A stretch of 64,000 nt of DNA from UBA4421 sp002470275 (GTDB lineage Bacteria > Pseudomonadota > Gammaproteobacteria > Pseudomonadales > Azotimanducaceae): contig CAJXDR010000010.1 of the NCBI GenBank assembly GCA_913052345.1, forward strand, positions 1 to 64,000. The letters run 5' to 3'. The notes beneath the pieces were generated by a model. It searched no databases. It had not been told where the DNA came from and worked only from the letters and a program-made list of their open reading frames with translations. Every line of letters starts with the position of its first letter. Within the stretch, counting starts at the first letter, position 1. Both the position numbers and the translations under genes were made by a program. Shown one piece after another: positions 34,744 through 43,451 of this stretch.

Positions 34744-35422
34744 GCTGTCCGCTCCCGGCATGAAGGGTACTCAAAACGTGAGCATTGTCGTTAAACGCTC
34801 GCACCTTGATAACGTCGTCTAGCATCACAATTCTGCTAATTGAGCCATTGTCCGCGCCATTGAAGGCGAAGGGCCTGGCACCGCTAGCGTGGGCGAGAAT
34901 ATGGCCGATAACGCCGCCGTGAACGACCGCGACGACCTTTTCGTCCCGGTGAGCGCTATGAATACGGGTGAGCCCCGCCATGACGCGTTGATTCAGGGTA
35001 TCCCAGCTCTCGGCGCCCGGAATAACGTCCCACCGCTGTTCCGACTGCAGTTGCAGGAAAACCGGGTCTTGGGCAGCTGCCTTCATGCGCAGCAGGCCTC
35101 CCTCCCATTCACCCAGACAAACTTCTCGCAGCTCGCTTTCGATGTTGATGGAGAGCCCTAGGTGTTGCGCAAGCGGTTGCGCTGTCTGGGTGGTCCGCCG
35201 CAGGGTGGTGGCATAGATGGCCGAGATGGTCTCATGTCGCAGCCGTTCCCCCACAAGCGTCGCTTGAACTTCGCCGTTAAGGTGTAGTTCTGGGTCGCCA
35301 TGACCCGCCACAAGCGGGAACGGATCGTCCGCCGATGCTGGCCTGGATTCGCCGTGACGCACCAGAATGATTTCTGTCGCGCCAGCAGGTGGCTGATAGC
35401 TATGCTGCCGATACTGGGTCAT
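34736..35422 (-). CDS. Histidine phosphatase family protein
   Basis: Phosphoglycerate mutase-like phosphatase, 228 residues. Motifs: IILVRHGESR (catalytic His and Arg), ELREVCLGEWEGG and VVAVVHGGVIGHIL (second His). The middle SAIYATTLRRTTQTAQPLA is also conserved. ATG 35422 is preceded by GGGAG; a longer reading from 35500 adds an unsupported leader that runs into the upstream gene. It follows the small conserved protein at 35466-35762 by 43 bases and is likely co-transcribed. Substrate unknown: could act on a sugar phosphate, nucleotide or phosphoprotein. Confidence 0.92.
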   Translation of the reverse strand: MTQYRQHSYQPPAGATEIILVRHGESRPASADDPFPLVAGHGDPELHLNGEVQATLVGERLRHETISAIYATTLRRTTQTAQPLAQHLGLSINIESELREVCLGEWEGGLLRMKAAAQDPVFLQLQSEQRWDVIPGAESWDTLNQRVMAGLTRIHSAHRDEKVVAVVHGGVIGHILAHASGARPFAFNGADNGSISRIVMLDDVIKVRAFNDNAHVLSTLHAGSGQLT

Positions 35423-35465
35423 GGACACGCTCCCTGGTCTTGTTGATCGCTCGCCCTGGGGTGTC

Positions 35466-35762
35466 TTAGGCGCGGGTGCCCTGGAATTCGGCGTTACCAA
35501 AACTGCCGAGCTTCACGCTGCCGCTGATTTCATCACCGCTCACCGTTGCAGAAAACTCCAGGGTCATGGTCATGGGCGAAGTCAGGGAGACCTGCCACTG
35601 CAGCTGATCGCCGTCGACGCTGCCCTGTTCAATTTCCGCGTCCCCTGCGGTGCCGGTCAGGCGTCCGGTCAGCACACTCCCCTGGGTAACAAAGCTGAAG
35701 GTGCCCTGTTGTTCGCCCATGGGGCTTTTGGTAATTACATTCCAGTTTCCATCAACCGACAT
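35466..35762 (-). CDS. Small conserved beta-rich protein
   Basis: A 98-residue protein with strong alternating beta-strand pattern: MSVDGNWNVITKSPMGEQQG, TFSFVTQGSVLTGRLTG, SPMTMTLEFSATVSGDEISG, SVKLGSFGNAEFQGTRA. I recognise the type as a family of small uncharacterised proteins in Proteobacteria and Actinobacteria, probably with a small beta-barrel shape. No signal peptide. CTGAGGAGAGG upstream of ATG 35762 is a strong ribosome-binding site and decides this start over 35861. It is upstream of and probably co-transcribed with the histidine phosphatase. Confidence 0.8.
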   Translation of the reverse strand: MSVDGNWNVITKSPMGEQQGTFSFVTQGSVLTGRLTGTAGDAEIEQGSVDGDQLQWQVSLTSPMTMTLEFSATVSGDEISGSVKLGSFGNAEFQGTRA

Positions 35763-35824
35763 TATCCTCTCCTCAGAACTTTTTTTGTCAGTATGACATA
35801 GGCCTAAATGACGATACACAACCG

Positions 35825-36589
35825 ATGCGATCACTGGATAGGTTCGGCGGCGCGGCGCCAACGCCCATGACTGAGGAACAAACGACAGCGCGGTCCGATA
35901 TAGGTGTTCTGAATGAGGGGGCGCTGCATCGCGCGCTCAAGGCGCATTATCTTCAAGGGCACGGTGAAGCAGAGGTGCCCTTGGGCAATCACGTTGCAGA
36001 CGTGATCCGCGACGGTGTGATCTATGAGATTCAAACCTCCAGCTTTAGCGGCCTTCGCAGCAAGATGCAGGCATTGGTCGAGCAGCGCCCGGTGGTGCTC
36101 GTCCACCCCATCGCTGGGAACAAGACGCTGTTACAGCTTCGAGAGGGGCTGGAGGGGGAGGTAACACGGCGACGATCTCCAAAGCACGGCCGGCTGACGG
36201 ATATCCTCGGCCAGCTGGTCTATCTCCCTGAGCTCTTGAGCCATCACAACTTTTCTGTTGAAGCGGTGTTAATCGATGAGGAGGAACTCAGGGAGTTTGA
36301 TCCCAAAGCTCGGAGAGGTCGCGGAGGTTGGCGGCGACGGGGTCGTCATCTGGTCTCGATCCGGGATACGCTGCGGATCACCGGCGCGGCGGACATCTGG
36401 CGATTGTTGTCCAAGGAGCCTGAGCAACCCTTTACCACGGCGGATTTGGCTAAATGCCTGGGCCGCTCGAGGGGGCTTGCCCAGCAAATGGCCTACTGTC
36501 TGCGTCAAATGGAGCACATTGAGGTGTGCGGAAAGCAGGGGAATGCACTGCTTTATCAGCGTCCGGTGGATCGTCCCGAGTCAACCTAG
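35825..36589 (+). CDS. PD-(D/E)xK nuclease-like protein with winged-helix C-terminus
   Basis: A 254-residue protein. An N-terminal part shows the arrangement of a restriction-endonuclease-like core: LNEGALHRALKAHYL (with Glu31), then VADVIRDGVIYEIQTSSFSG giving D59-x8-E68-I-Q70, the D...ExQ variant of the active site. The middle is basic (ARRGRGGWRRRGRH). The C-terminal ~70 residues (WRLLSKEPEQPFTTADLAKCLG, RGLAQQMAYCLRQM) look like a winged-helix. A start at ATG 35867 is as likely; neither has a clear ribosome-binding site. It overlaps the convergent EamA gene by four bases. No methyltransferase or other defence partner is next to it, so a DNA-repair or processing nuclease is possible. Function not assigned. 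Confidence 0.65.
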   Translation: MRSLDRFGGAAPTPMTEEQTTARSDIGVLNEGALHRALKAHYLQGHGEAEVPLGNHVADVIRDGVIYEIQTSSFSGLRSKMQALVEQRPVVLVHPIAGNKTLLQLREGLEGEVTRRRSPKHGRLTDILGQLVYLPELLSHHNFSVEAVLIDEEELREFDPKARRGRGGWRRRGRHLVSIRDTLRITGAADIWRLLSKEPEQPFTTADLAKCLGRSRGLAQQMAYCLRQMEHIEVCGKQGNALLYQRPVDRPEST

Positions 36590-37464
36590 GCGGCGCGAGG
36601 GCGTCTGGCGATGCCGATACCGATAATGAGCGCGGCCACCGCTAAGAGGTCCCACCCGTTGCGTGGTTCTAGGTAGAACAAGACGCCGACAGTCATGGCT
36701 CCGATGCCCTCCAGGCAAAGGACCATGGCGGTTGTGCTGGCCATCAGGCGCCGGATGCCGAAGGCGACCAGACCCTGGCCCAGCAGGTGGGCCAGTAGGC
36801 CCAGAGCGAAGAGGGGCAGCCAGCCTGCAGGGGTACTAGGCAGCCAGGGGCCGGGCAGGAGCAGCGCGGCTGGCAGCAGCAGGATGGCTGCCACTGTTGA
36901 GGAGTAGTAGAGGGTCTGCGCCGTGCTCATCTGTACACGGCATCGATCCAGCGCAAGCAAGTAGCCGCAAAAGAAAAAGCCAGTTAGCAAGCCGTAGACA
37001 TCGCCTAGCCCATCGGCCGTGGGAACCGTCAGACTATGACGGGCCAATAGCAGAGCGCCGCTAAGCGCCAGCGCAAGCCCGAGGACAAAGTTCCGGCTGA
37101 TGTACTCCCCTAGGAAAATCAAGCCGATAAGGGGCACCCAGAGGCTGGATAGATTGGCTAAGAACGTGGCGTTGCCCAGGGTGGTATGGATGAGGGCAAG
37201 ATGCCAAAAGAATAAATCTCCGGCAAAGAAAAACCCTGCCACAAACAGCGGCATCGCATTCTTTTTCTCTGGGAGCAATCGCATGCCTTGGGTGGGCTTA
37301 ACCCGCACAAGCCATAGCGCGAGGAGGGGCAGGGGGATGGCCAGGCGCCAAAAGGCCGCAGCCGTTGGGCTCACATCGATTTCCCGCACCGCTGCAGTGG
37401 TCACGCCCAACAACAAAGCGCCGGTAGTTACACTGGCCAGGGCGACCCAAGACTTGATCACCAT
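36586..37464 (-). CDS. EamA/DMT family transporter
   Basis: Inner-membrane permease of the drug/metabolite transporter superfamily, 292 residues with ten predicted helices arranged as two EamA repeats. First repeat: VALASVTTGALLLGVTTAAVREI..., AFWRLAIPLPLLALWLV, FFWHLALIHTTLGNATFLANLSS and PLIGLIFLGEYISRNFVLGL. Second repeat: DVYGLLTGFFFCGYLLALDRCR ... LLAHLLGQGLVAFGIRRL ... AMVLCLEGIGAMTVGVLFYLEPRN. Exporters of this group move amino acids, nucleotides or other metabolites. Substrate unknown. Its 3' end overlaps the nuclease-like gene by four bases. Confidence 0.92.
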   Translation of the reverse strand: MVIKSWVALASVTTGALLLGVTTAAVREIDVSPTAAAFWRLAIPLPLLALWLVRVKPTQGMRLLPEKKNAMPLFVAGFFFAGDLFFWHLALIHTTLGNATFLANLSSLWVPLIGLIFLGEYISRNFVLGLALALSGALLLARHSLTVPTADGLGDVYGLLTGFFFCGYLLALDRCRVQMSTAQTLYYSSTVAAILLLPAALLLPGPWLPSTPAGWLPLFALGLLAHLLGQGLVAFGIRRLMASTTAMVLCLEGIGAMTVGVLFYLEPRNGWDLLAVAALIIGIGIARRPRAA

Positions 37465-37491
37465 CAGGCCGATGCCAGCAGATCGTTGGTG

Positions 37492-38556
37492 CTAATCAAG
37501 TAGGCCCTGGAGTATGGCCGCTTCTTGGCGCACAAATTCTGGCGCACCCAGCCACTGTCGATTCGCGCCAATGCGCTTAAACCAATAATGTAGGCCCAGC
37601 AGGTCGGTAAACCCCATGCCGCCGTGCACTTCTGTTGCCGTCTTGGCCACTCCCTTACAGACTTCGGCTAGGTGGGCCTTAGTATGACAGGCGGTCACGC
37701 GGGCTTCTGCGGGCAGCTCGGCCAAGGCGTGGCCAGCGAACCAAACCATGGATCGGCAGGGCTCTAAGCTCGCGGCCATCTCCGCACACATGTGCTTTAC
37801 GGCCTGAAAACTGGCGATGGGGCGATTAAACTGCTCGCGCTGCTTGGCGTATTCAACTGCCTGATTCAGCATATTTTGGGCAGCGCCCAGGCTGTCGGCG
37901 GCGAGCATCACGCGACCGATATCCAAGGTTTGCTCAAAGACCCGTTTGTCCGAGCTAACTAAGGTGGCCTCAGCGCCTTGGTAGGTCAGCTGCACCGTTC
38001 GCTGGGTCTTATCCACCGTGGTCAGCGGCGTGCGCTCAAGGCCCGGATCGCTGGCGGAAACTAAGTAAAGATGTTGGGTTTGATCTGCCACCAAGTACTG
38101 GTGTGCATCAGCGTCGAAAGCAAATAGCGATTTGCCAAAAATCTTGCCGTCGCGGACGTCAACCGACGCATCGTTGCGGCGCTTGATCGCCTCGCCAAGG
38201 GCAATGCCCACGCGCTGGCCGCCTGCGGCCAGGTCAGCTAGCAGCTCGTCGTGACCGCCAGCCGCCACCAACGCCGTGGGTGCCATCACCGCACTGCCCA
38301 AGAAGGGTGCTGGGGTGACGTGTGCACCTAGGCTCTCCGCCACGATGGCCGCATCCAAGGGCGTCATACCAATGCCGCCCTGGGCTTCCGGGATCAACAG
38401 GGCGGCAACGCCCAGCTCGGCTAGACCGGCCCAAATATCAGCATCGTCGCCGCCGTCGGCGTAGGCTCGGACGCGGTCTAGCGGAACGTGATCGTCTAGA
38501 AAGCGCCCTACGTTGTCCTGGAGCAGGACCTGTTCTTCAGATAATCCAAACTGCAT
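37492..38556 (-). CDS. Acyl-CoA dehydrogenase, smaller subunit of an adjacent pair
   Basis: FAD-dependent acyl-CoA dehydrogenase of 354 residues with the usual domains: helical N-terminus (MQFGLSEEQVLLQDNVGRFL), middle beta domain, and C-terminal helical domain (AKQREQFNRPIASFQAVKHM, AKTATEVHGGMGFTDL with the FAD-binding GG). The middle domain is less conserved than in single-gene enzymes. It starts eight bases after the stop of another acyl-CoA dehydrogenase; GGGGG precedes the ATG. Adjacent pairs like this in actinobacteria form alpha2-beta2 heterotetramers for bulky acyl-CoA such as sterol side chains; I infer the same here. Which subunit holds the catalytic base cannot be settled by eye. 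Confidence 0.92.
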   Translation of the reverse strand: MQFGLSEEQVLLQDNVGRFLDDHVPLDRVRAYADGGDDADIWAGLAELGVAALLIPEAQGGIGMTPLDAAIVAESLGAHVTPAPFLGSAVMAPTALVAAGGHDELLADLAAGGQRVGIALGEAIKRRNDASVDVRDGKIFGKSLFAFDADAHQYLVADQTQHLYLVSASDPGLERTPLTTVDKTQRTVQLTYQGAEATLVSSDKRVFEQTLDIGRVMLAADSLGAAQNMLNQAVEYAKQREQFNRPIASFQAVKHMCAEMAASLEPCRSMVWFAGHALAELPAEARVTACHTKAHLAEVCKGVAKTATEVHGGMGFTDLLGLHYWFKRIGANRQWLGAPEFVRQEAAILQGLLD

Positions 38557-38564
38557 ATCGCCCC

Positions 38565-39758
38565 CTAACCGGCTTTTTCAATCTTGGGTTCGCGCGGCAT
38601 GCCGAGTCCCCGTTCGCTGATGATATTTTTCTGTATCTGGGAGGTGCCGCCGCCGATTATCAGACCTAGGAAGTACATATATTCGCGCTGCCAACTGCCT
38701 TGATTTCGCAGGTAGGGGTTGTCCTCGTAGGCCAGGCCCAGCTCGCCCATGACGTCGATGGCCAAACCCTCAATCTCGTGTCGCAGCTCCGTGCCCTCGA
38801 GCTTACTAATCATCCGCGCGAGGGAAGCATCCTGGCCAGGATTTAGGCGGGCCGACAGCACACGCAGCTCGTTGAAGCGCATGGCCATGACCTGACCCTG
38901 GAGCTTCATCAAGCGCTCCCGATAGACCGGACTGTCCATGAGTCGTTCACCGCCTGCCGATTCCCGTTTCATCAGCTCTATGAGGGCATTTATGCGCGTT
39001 TGCGCGGTATTGGCAGGTGCTAGGGTCTCGCGCTCATGCCCAAGGATGGCATTGGCCACCTGCCAGCCCTGTCCGCGTTCGCCGACAATCTGATGTTTGG
39101 GAACGCGCACATCCGTGAAGAAGGTTTCATTGAAGTTGGCGGCACCGGTCATGTCGACTAAGGGCCTAACCTCAATGCCCGGGGTGTTCATTTCAAACAG
39201 AAGGAAGGAGATGCCCTTGTGTTTTGGGGCGTCAGGTTCGCTGCGGACCAGGCAAAAAATCCAGTCCGCGATCTGAGCGGTACTGGTCCAGATTTTCTGA
39301 CCGTTGATGACCCAGTCATCCCCGTCAAGAACGGCTGAAGTGCTCAAGCTAGCAAGATCGCTGCCGGCACCGGGCTCTGAGTAGCCCTGACACCAAATCA
39401 TTTCTCCATGAATGGTGGGTCGAATGAACTTTTTTTTCTGCTCCGTGGTACCCATTTCCAGCAGCGTTGGGACCAACATCGAGATGCCCTGGCCCCCGAG
39501 GCCTGGGTGGACCCTGGCCCTGGAAAATTCCTCGGCAATGATGCGAGACTTGATGATGTCAGGCTCTGCCCCATAGCCCCCATATTCCTTTGGAATGGTG
39601 CGACAGGTATAGCCGTTCTCGATGAGTCGTTTCTGCCAGTCCTTCGCGGCTTGACCACGAAGATCATTGCCCTTGGGCGCGTGGGCTGCGTTGTGATTCA
39701 AGAAAGCCACAACCTCATGACGAAAATCTTCGTACTCGGGTCCAAACGATAAATCCAT
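38565..39758 (-). CDS. Acyl-CoA dehydrogenase, larger subunit of an adjacent pair
   Basis: FAD-dependent acyl-CoA dehydrogenase, 397 residues. Visible: the N-terminal MDLSFGPEYEDFRHEVVAFL, IPKEYGGYG, EMIWCQGYSEPGAGSDLASL (FAD contact), DDWVINGQKIWTSTAQIAD, VGERGQGWQVANAILGHERE, and the C-terminal GLIIGGGTSQIQKNIISERG. GGGGGAG before the ATG. First gene of a pair with the 354-residue dehydrogenase that starts eight bases later. Expected to oxidise an acyl-CoA at the alpha-beta bond in the cytoplasm with electrons passing to ETF. The substrate is not known. Confidence 0.94.
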   Translation of the reverse strand: MDLSFGPEYEDFRHEVVAFLNHNAAHAPKGNDLRGQAAKDWQKRLIENGYTCRTIPKEYGGYGAEPDIIKSRIIAEEFSRARVHPGLGGQGISMLVPTLLEMGTTEQKKKFIRPTIHGEMIWCQGYSEPGAGSDLASLSTSAVLDGDDWVINGQKIWTSTAQIADWIFCLVRSEPDAPKHKGISFLLFEMNTPGIEVRPLVDMTGAANFNETFFTDVRVPKHQIVGERGQGWQVANAILGHERETLAPANTAQTRINALIELMKRESAGGERLMDSPVYRERLMKLQGQVMAMRFNELRVLSARLNPGQDASLARMISKLEGTELRHEIEGLAIDVMGELGLAYEDNPYLRNQGSWQREYMYFLGLIIGGGTSQIQKNIISERGLGMPREPKIEKAG

Positions 39759-39931
39759 AAATGCTCCCCCGCCAAGCCGAGTATTAGCCTCGAATCAGTC
39801 GCCAGAGGCTACCGATTTGCGATTAGGCGGGCAAGCTGGGCCCATCTTTTGTAATGAGGGTGAGGTGGGATGTGTACCCCCTTGCCCTACTTGAGATAGT
39901 CTGGCTGCAAACAGGATGGGAGTTAGTCTGA

Positions 39932-40576
39932 ATGGCGAAGTCAGAAGCCGTGATCATGCTAGAGACCATGGCGCAGATGCAGAAGCAGCATAATGAACAG
40001 GTCCACCCACACTGGGCGGACCAGGGTTACGCGTACTACCGCGCCATCTGGGTTGAATGCGCTGAGATGCTGGATCATTTTGGCTGGAAATGGTGGAAGC
40101 AGCAGCAGGGTGACCTGGATCAGGTAAAGCTAGAGCTGGTGGATATTTGGCACTTTGCGCTGAGCGAAATGCTGCGCCACGGCCCTATGGATCCAGGCGT
40201 GGCCGTCCAGCTTGAGGCGGTTAAAGCCCATGCGTTCGCGGACGAGTCTCAGAGATGCGAGGCATTCCGAGAGGCCGCTGAAGCTCTGGCCCTCTCCTCT
40301 CTCAACACCAAATCTTTTGAGATGGTGCCCTTTCTCCGGGCTATGGCCACTTTGCCCCTGTCCCTGGAGGAACTGTACGGCCTCTATATCGGTAAAAATG
40401 TGCTCAATCATTTTCGTCAGAACCACGGCTACAAGACCGGTGACTATCGCAAGCTCTGGCAGGGGCGAGAGGACAACGAGCATTTGGTTGAGGTGCTCGC
40501 TGAACTGCGCGGCGAGTCCGAACAGCTTCCTGAACGGCTCTACCAAGCCCTTGAAGCCCGCTACGAAGCGCCTTAG
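39932..40576 (+). CDS. Dimeric dUTP diphosphatase
   Basis: All-alpha dUTPase of the dimeric (MazG-like) family, 214 residues, which hydrolyses dUTP to dUMP and keeps uracil out of DNA. Conserved helical motifs: IWVECAEMLDHFGWKWWKQQ (metal-binding Glu and the Trp-rich part) and KLELVDIWHFALSE (Glu and Asp, second metal motif). The C-terminal half has GLYIGKNVLNHFRQNHGYKTGDYRKLW, a segment I recognise from this family. A Nudix hydrolase follows, starting four bases after the stop, forming a nucleotide-pool sanitation pair. The family is more often phage or protist; chromosomal copies in proteobacteria occur. Confidence 0.9.
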   Translation: MAKSEAVIMLETMAQMQKQHNEQVHPHWADQGYAYYRAIWVECAEMLDHFGWKWWKQQQGDLDQVKLELVDIWHFALSEMLRHGPMDPGVAVQLEAVKAHAFADESQRCEAFREAAEALALSSLNTKSFEMVPFLRAMATLPLSLEELYGLYIGKNVLNHFRQNHGYKTGDYRKLWQGREDNEHLVEVLAELRGESEQLPERLYQALEARYEAP

Positions 40577-40580
40577 GCCA

Positions 40581-41150
40581 TTGCTTGAAATTCCCACAAT
40601 TGACACCCGATGGGTTGCGCCCTGGCAGCCGGAGTTCGTTGGCACCTTAGTCTTTGTGGTGCAGCGTGGGTCGGTGTTGCTGATCCACAAAAAAACCGGG
40701 CACGGCCAGGGCAAAATTAATGGTCCTGGCGGTAAGGTAGATCCGGGTGAAAGCCTCCGCCAATGTGCCCTCCGTGAGGTTCAGGAAGAGGTAGGTTTGA
40801 AAGTGGCCGATGTGGCATGCGGTGCAGAGCTGCGCTTTGTGGAAAAAAATGGGCCCCAGTGGTTGGGCTATGCCTTTACGGCAACCGGCTATCAGGGCAG
40901 CCCTCGAGAGACTCGGGAGGCGCGACCCTTTTGGACTGCTCTGGATCAGATTCCCTTTGACCAAATGTGGCCGGACGATCGTATTTGGCTGCCACGGGTG
41001 CTTCAGGGGGTTAGCCAGGCGCCTACCCCAAACTCCACGGCACCGCTGGTGATGGACTTGCTGTTCGAACAGGGACGCTTGCTGGATCACCACGAAATCA
41101 AGGATGGGCAGATGACGCTTTCGGTAGATTGGCAATTTAAGGCGGCGTGA
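40581..41150 (+). CDS. Nudix hydrolase (MutT/8-oxo-dGTPase-like)
   Basis: Nucleoside-diphosphate-X hydrolase of about 189 residues. The Nudix box is complete: GGKVDPGESLRQCALREVQE followed by EVGL, which gives Gx5Ex7REUxEExGU. It starts with a strand set LVFVVQRGSVLLIHKKTGHGQGKINGPG, most like the 8-oxo-dGTP diphosphatase (MTH1-type) branch. A TTG at 40581, just after the dUTPase stop, is the best start because all upstream sequence in this frame overlaps the dUTPase. Its stop overlaps the start of the flavin oxidoreductase by one base (TGATG). The C-terminal part (LLFEQGRLLDHHEIKDG) is an unassigned extension. Confidence 0.85.
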   Translation: MLEIPTIDTRWVAPWQPEFVGTLVFVVQRGSVLLIHKKTGHGQGKINGPGGKVDPGESLRQCALREVQEEVGLKVADVACGAELRFVEKNGPQWLGYAFTATGYQGSPRETREARPFWTALDQIPFDQMWPDDRIWLPRVLQGVSQAPTPNSTAPLVMDLLFEQGRLLDHHEIKDGQMTLSVDWQFKAA

Positions 41151-42052
41151 TGCGAATCGGAATCTCGATTAAGTCTATGCACCGCGTTGACGATCCGGCT
41201 ATCGGGGCGCGATACATGATCGAACGGGCGCGAACGGCACGCCAGGCAGATCTCGATACCCTCTTTGTTGGTGACCATCACGTGACCCAGCAGCCGTATT
41301 ATCAGAATTCTCCTATGTTGGGCCGAATGTTGGCCGAATGGCACAACAAGCCCGCGGGGGCGCTCTACTTACTGCCGCTCTGGCATCCCGTGCTGCTTGC
41401 GGAGCAGATTGCGACCCTGGCGGCAATCATGGACGGCCGCTTCATTTTGCAGTGTGGGCTGGGCGGAGAGCCCGCACAGAGCGCAGGTATGGGCGTTGAG
41501 ATGGCCAACCGGGTTGCCATGTTCGAGGACAGTCTGTCCGTGATGCAGCGCCTTTGGCAGGGCGAGACCGTGAGCCACAATCGATTCTGGCCCTTGGATA
41601 ACGCATGTATTTCGCCAACGCCCGCACAACCGGTTGAGGTTTGGGTGGGGGCTTCTGTACCCAAGGCCATACGGCGAGCCGCCCGCTTGGGCGACGGCTG
41701 GCTGGCCGTTCCCAGTCTGGACTTTCAGCGCGCTGGGGAACAGCTCGATCAGTATCGTCAGGCCTGCGCAGAATTTAATCGTGCGCCGCGAGCAGTGGCG
41801 ATTCGTCGAGATATCTTTGTCGGGGAAACCAGTCAGCAGGCCGGGGTCGTCAAGGCTCAGGCTCTGGCTCGAGGCTATCGGGGGTTCCCGGAAGAGGCGC
41901 TATGCTGCGGCAGTCCCGCGGAGGTGGCCGATCACTTTGGCATGCTGGGTGATTTGGGGTACACAGACGTGATCGTCCGCAACATTATCGCTGATCAGAG
42001 CGACGCGCTGGCCACGATTGAACGTCTTGCCGAGGTCAGAGCCATGCTCTAG
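41150..42052 (+). CDS. LLM class flavin-dependent oxidoreductase
   Basis: Luciferase-like TIM-barrel oxidoreductase using FMN or F420, 300 residues. Visible: SMHRVDDPAIGARYMIERA, LDTLFVGDHHVTQQPYY, LYLLPLWHPVLLAEQIATLAAIMDGRF, QCGLGGEPAQSAGMG, RVAMFEDSLSVMQRLWQGE, and VWVGASVPKAIRRAARLGDGWL, all typical. The start overlaps the Nudix stop, making it the third gene of an apparent operon with dUTPase. The actual substrate is unknown; no short-chain flavin reductase partner lies beside it. F420 use cannot be told from sequence. Confidence 0.9.
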   Translation: MRIGISIKSMHRVDDPAIGARYMIERARTARQADLDTLFVGDHHVTQQPYYQNSPMLGRMLAEWHNKPAGALYLLPLWHPVLLAEQIATLAAIMDGRFILQCGLGGEPAQSAGMGVEMANRVAMFEDSLSVMQRLWQGETVSHNRFWPLDNACISPTPAQPVEVWVGASVPKAIRRAARLGDGWLAVPSLDFQRAGEQLDQYRQACAEFNRAPRAVAIRRDIFVGETSQQAGVVKAQALARGYRGFPEEALCCGSPAEVADHFGMLGDLGYTDVIVRNIIADQSDALATIERLAEVRAML

Positions 42053-42197
42053 GCGACGCGCCTGCACTAGGTCTAACAAATATTGTCGGAAACGTATTTA
42101 GTGCCTGCAGGTAATGCGTGTGCTGGGGGCAAGGCTGAGGGGAGGACCGCCATTGGCTTGCTCCATATAGCGATGAGGCTTCCCGAATGCGGACGGT

Positions 42198-43406
42198 TTA
42201 GCTCGCTTCCTGCACCTCAAAGGTGACGCCCGCGCTCTCTGGAAGCCTTCGCAGCAGGGCTTCTCCCAGTGCACTGGCGGGGGTCCAAAACCCGCCCGAG
42301 CCTGGGAGCTCGTCTTGCGCCAGCGCCAGCGCGCATTGAGCAATCATCTTCGAGGTGGAGCCATAGCCGGGATCACGGTCACCGCGGACGCGAACCCGTA
42401 AATTCTTGCTCTCGTCCTCAGGATGAAAGCCAAGAAGCTCCATCTCAAAAAACCCTGTTTCTCTAGATTCTTCGTCGGGGCCTTCTCCCGGTTGCGGTAG
42501 AACACGCTGTAGCAGCCCTCGGGTGAAGCGCATGCTGGCCAGGCCTGCGAACGCGCCGAGCCCCAAACTGAGGCCGTTGGCAGCGGCAAACCCCACAGGA
42601 CCTCTGCCGGTCATCGACCCCTCTTCATAACGAAAGTCGCAACCGTACAGGCCTCCCAGTAGTTCATTGCTGCGCCGGACAACCCGGGTGTTCACCGAAG
42701 CCATGAGAAATGGGCCAACCCAGGCATTAAAATCAACGTCCCAGAATGCAGTCATGCGGTCTCTGCCGTCTTGGCCGCGCAGTTCGTCGTTCAGGGCATA
42801 GGGGTTGCCAGCCACGGCGAGCACGCGACGATCAGTGGTCGCTTTCTCGATCATAGATAAGATGCTGTCGAGGGTGCCGCCACTAATACCGCCACGCATG
42901 CGACCCGTGCGAAGCTTGATATGCGCTGCAGGGGTACCATGCCGCGCAAGCATCTGCTGTTGCAGGTAGTACACCCCAAGATCCGACGGAATGCTGTCAA
43001 AGCCGCAGCTATGAACGATCTTGGCGCCACTGGCACGCGCGGTTTCCTGATGCAGGTCGATCATTTCGCGCATCCACGGGGCTTCGCCCGTTATGTCACA
43101 GTAGTGGGTGCCGTACTCGGCGCAGGCGGCAACCAGGAGTGACCCGTAGCGTGCATAGGGCCCTACCGTCGTCAGCATAACTCGAGTGTTTTTGACTAGC
43201 TGGCTCAGGCTCTCAGGATCATTAGCGTCGGCGAGTAAAATAGGAACGTCCCGCCCCGCCAGGACTTGCCTGAGCTTGTTCTCATTCCGTCCGGCCACCG
43301 CCCATTTAACGTTATCGATGCCGTGCTGGGCATACAGATAGTCCAGGGCCAAGCGACCGGTGAAACCACTCGCCCCCCAGATAATGATGTCATAGGGTCT
43401 GGTCAT
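42198..43406 (-). CDS. Saccharopine dehydrogenase-like NAD(P)-binding protein
   Basis: A 402-residue protein with an N-terminal Rossmann fold (YDIIIWGASGFTGRLALDYL; then WAVAGRNENKLRQVL) and the SCCPDH/trans-acting enoyl reductase pattern: LTTVGPYARYGSLLVAACAEYGTHYCDITGE, IVHSCGFDSIPSDLGVYYLQ, MRGGISGGTLDSIL. Mycobacterial relatives include the trans-acting enoyl reductase of phthiocerol biosynthesis. AGGAAGG lies before ATG 43406. It ends with a Gly- and Pro-rich stretch (GSGGFWTPASALGEALLRRL). It probably reduces an enoyl or keto group of a lipid, but the true substrate is not known. Confidence 0.9.
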   Translation of the reverse strand: MTRPYDIIIWGASGFTGRLALDYLYAQHGIDNVKWAVAGRNENKLRQVLAGRDVPILLADANDPESLSQLVKNTRVMLTTVGPYARYGSLLVAACAEYGTHYCDITGEAPWMREMIDLHQETARASGAKIVHSCGFDSIPSDLGVYYLQQQMLARHGTPAAHIKLRTGRMRGGISGGTLDSILSMIEKATTDRRVLAVAGNPYALNDELRGQDGRDRMTAFWDVDFNAWVGPFLMASVNTRVVRRSNELLGGLYGCDFRYEEGSMTGRGPVGFAAANGLSLGLGAFAGLASMRFTRGLLQRVLPQPGEGPDEESRETGFFEMELLGFHPEDESKNLRVRVRGDRDPGYGSTSKMIAQCALALAQDELPGSGGFWTPASALGEALLRRLPESAGVTFEVQEAS

Positions 43407-43451
43407 AGCCTTCCTGACCAACCGCCGGGCGGTCCGGGTGAACGTGACCGC

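Noticed and set aside
40212..40580. Extending the Nudix gene upstream to an ATG at 40212
   Set aside because: The region is in another frame of the well-supported dUTPase gene, and the Nudix family begins after about 40581.
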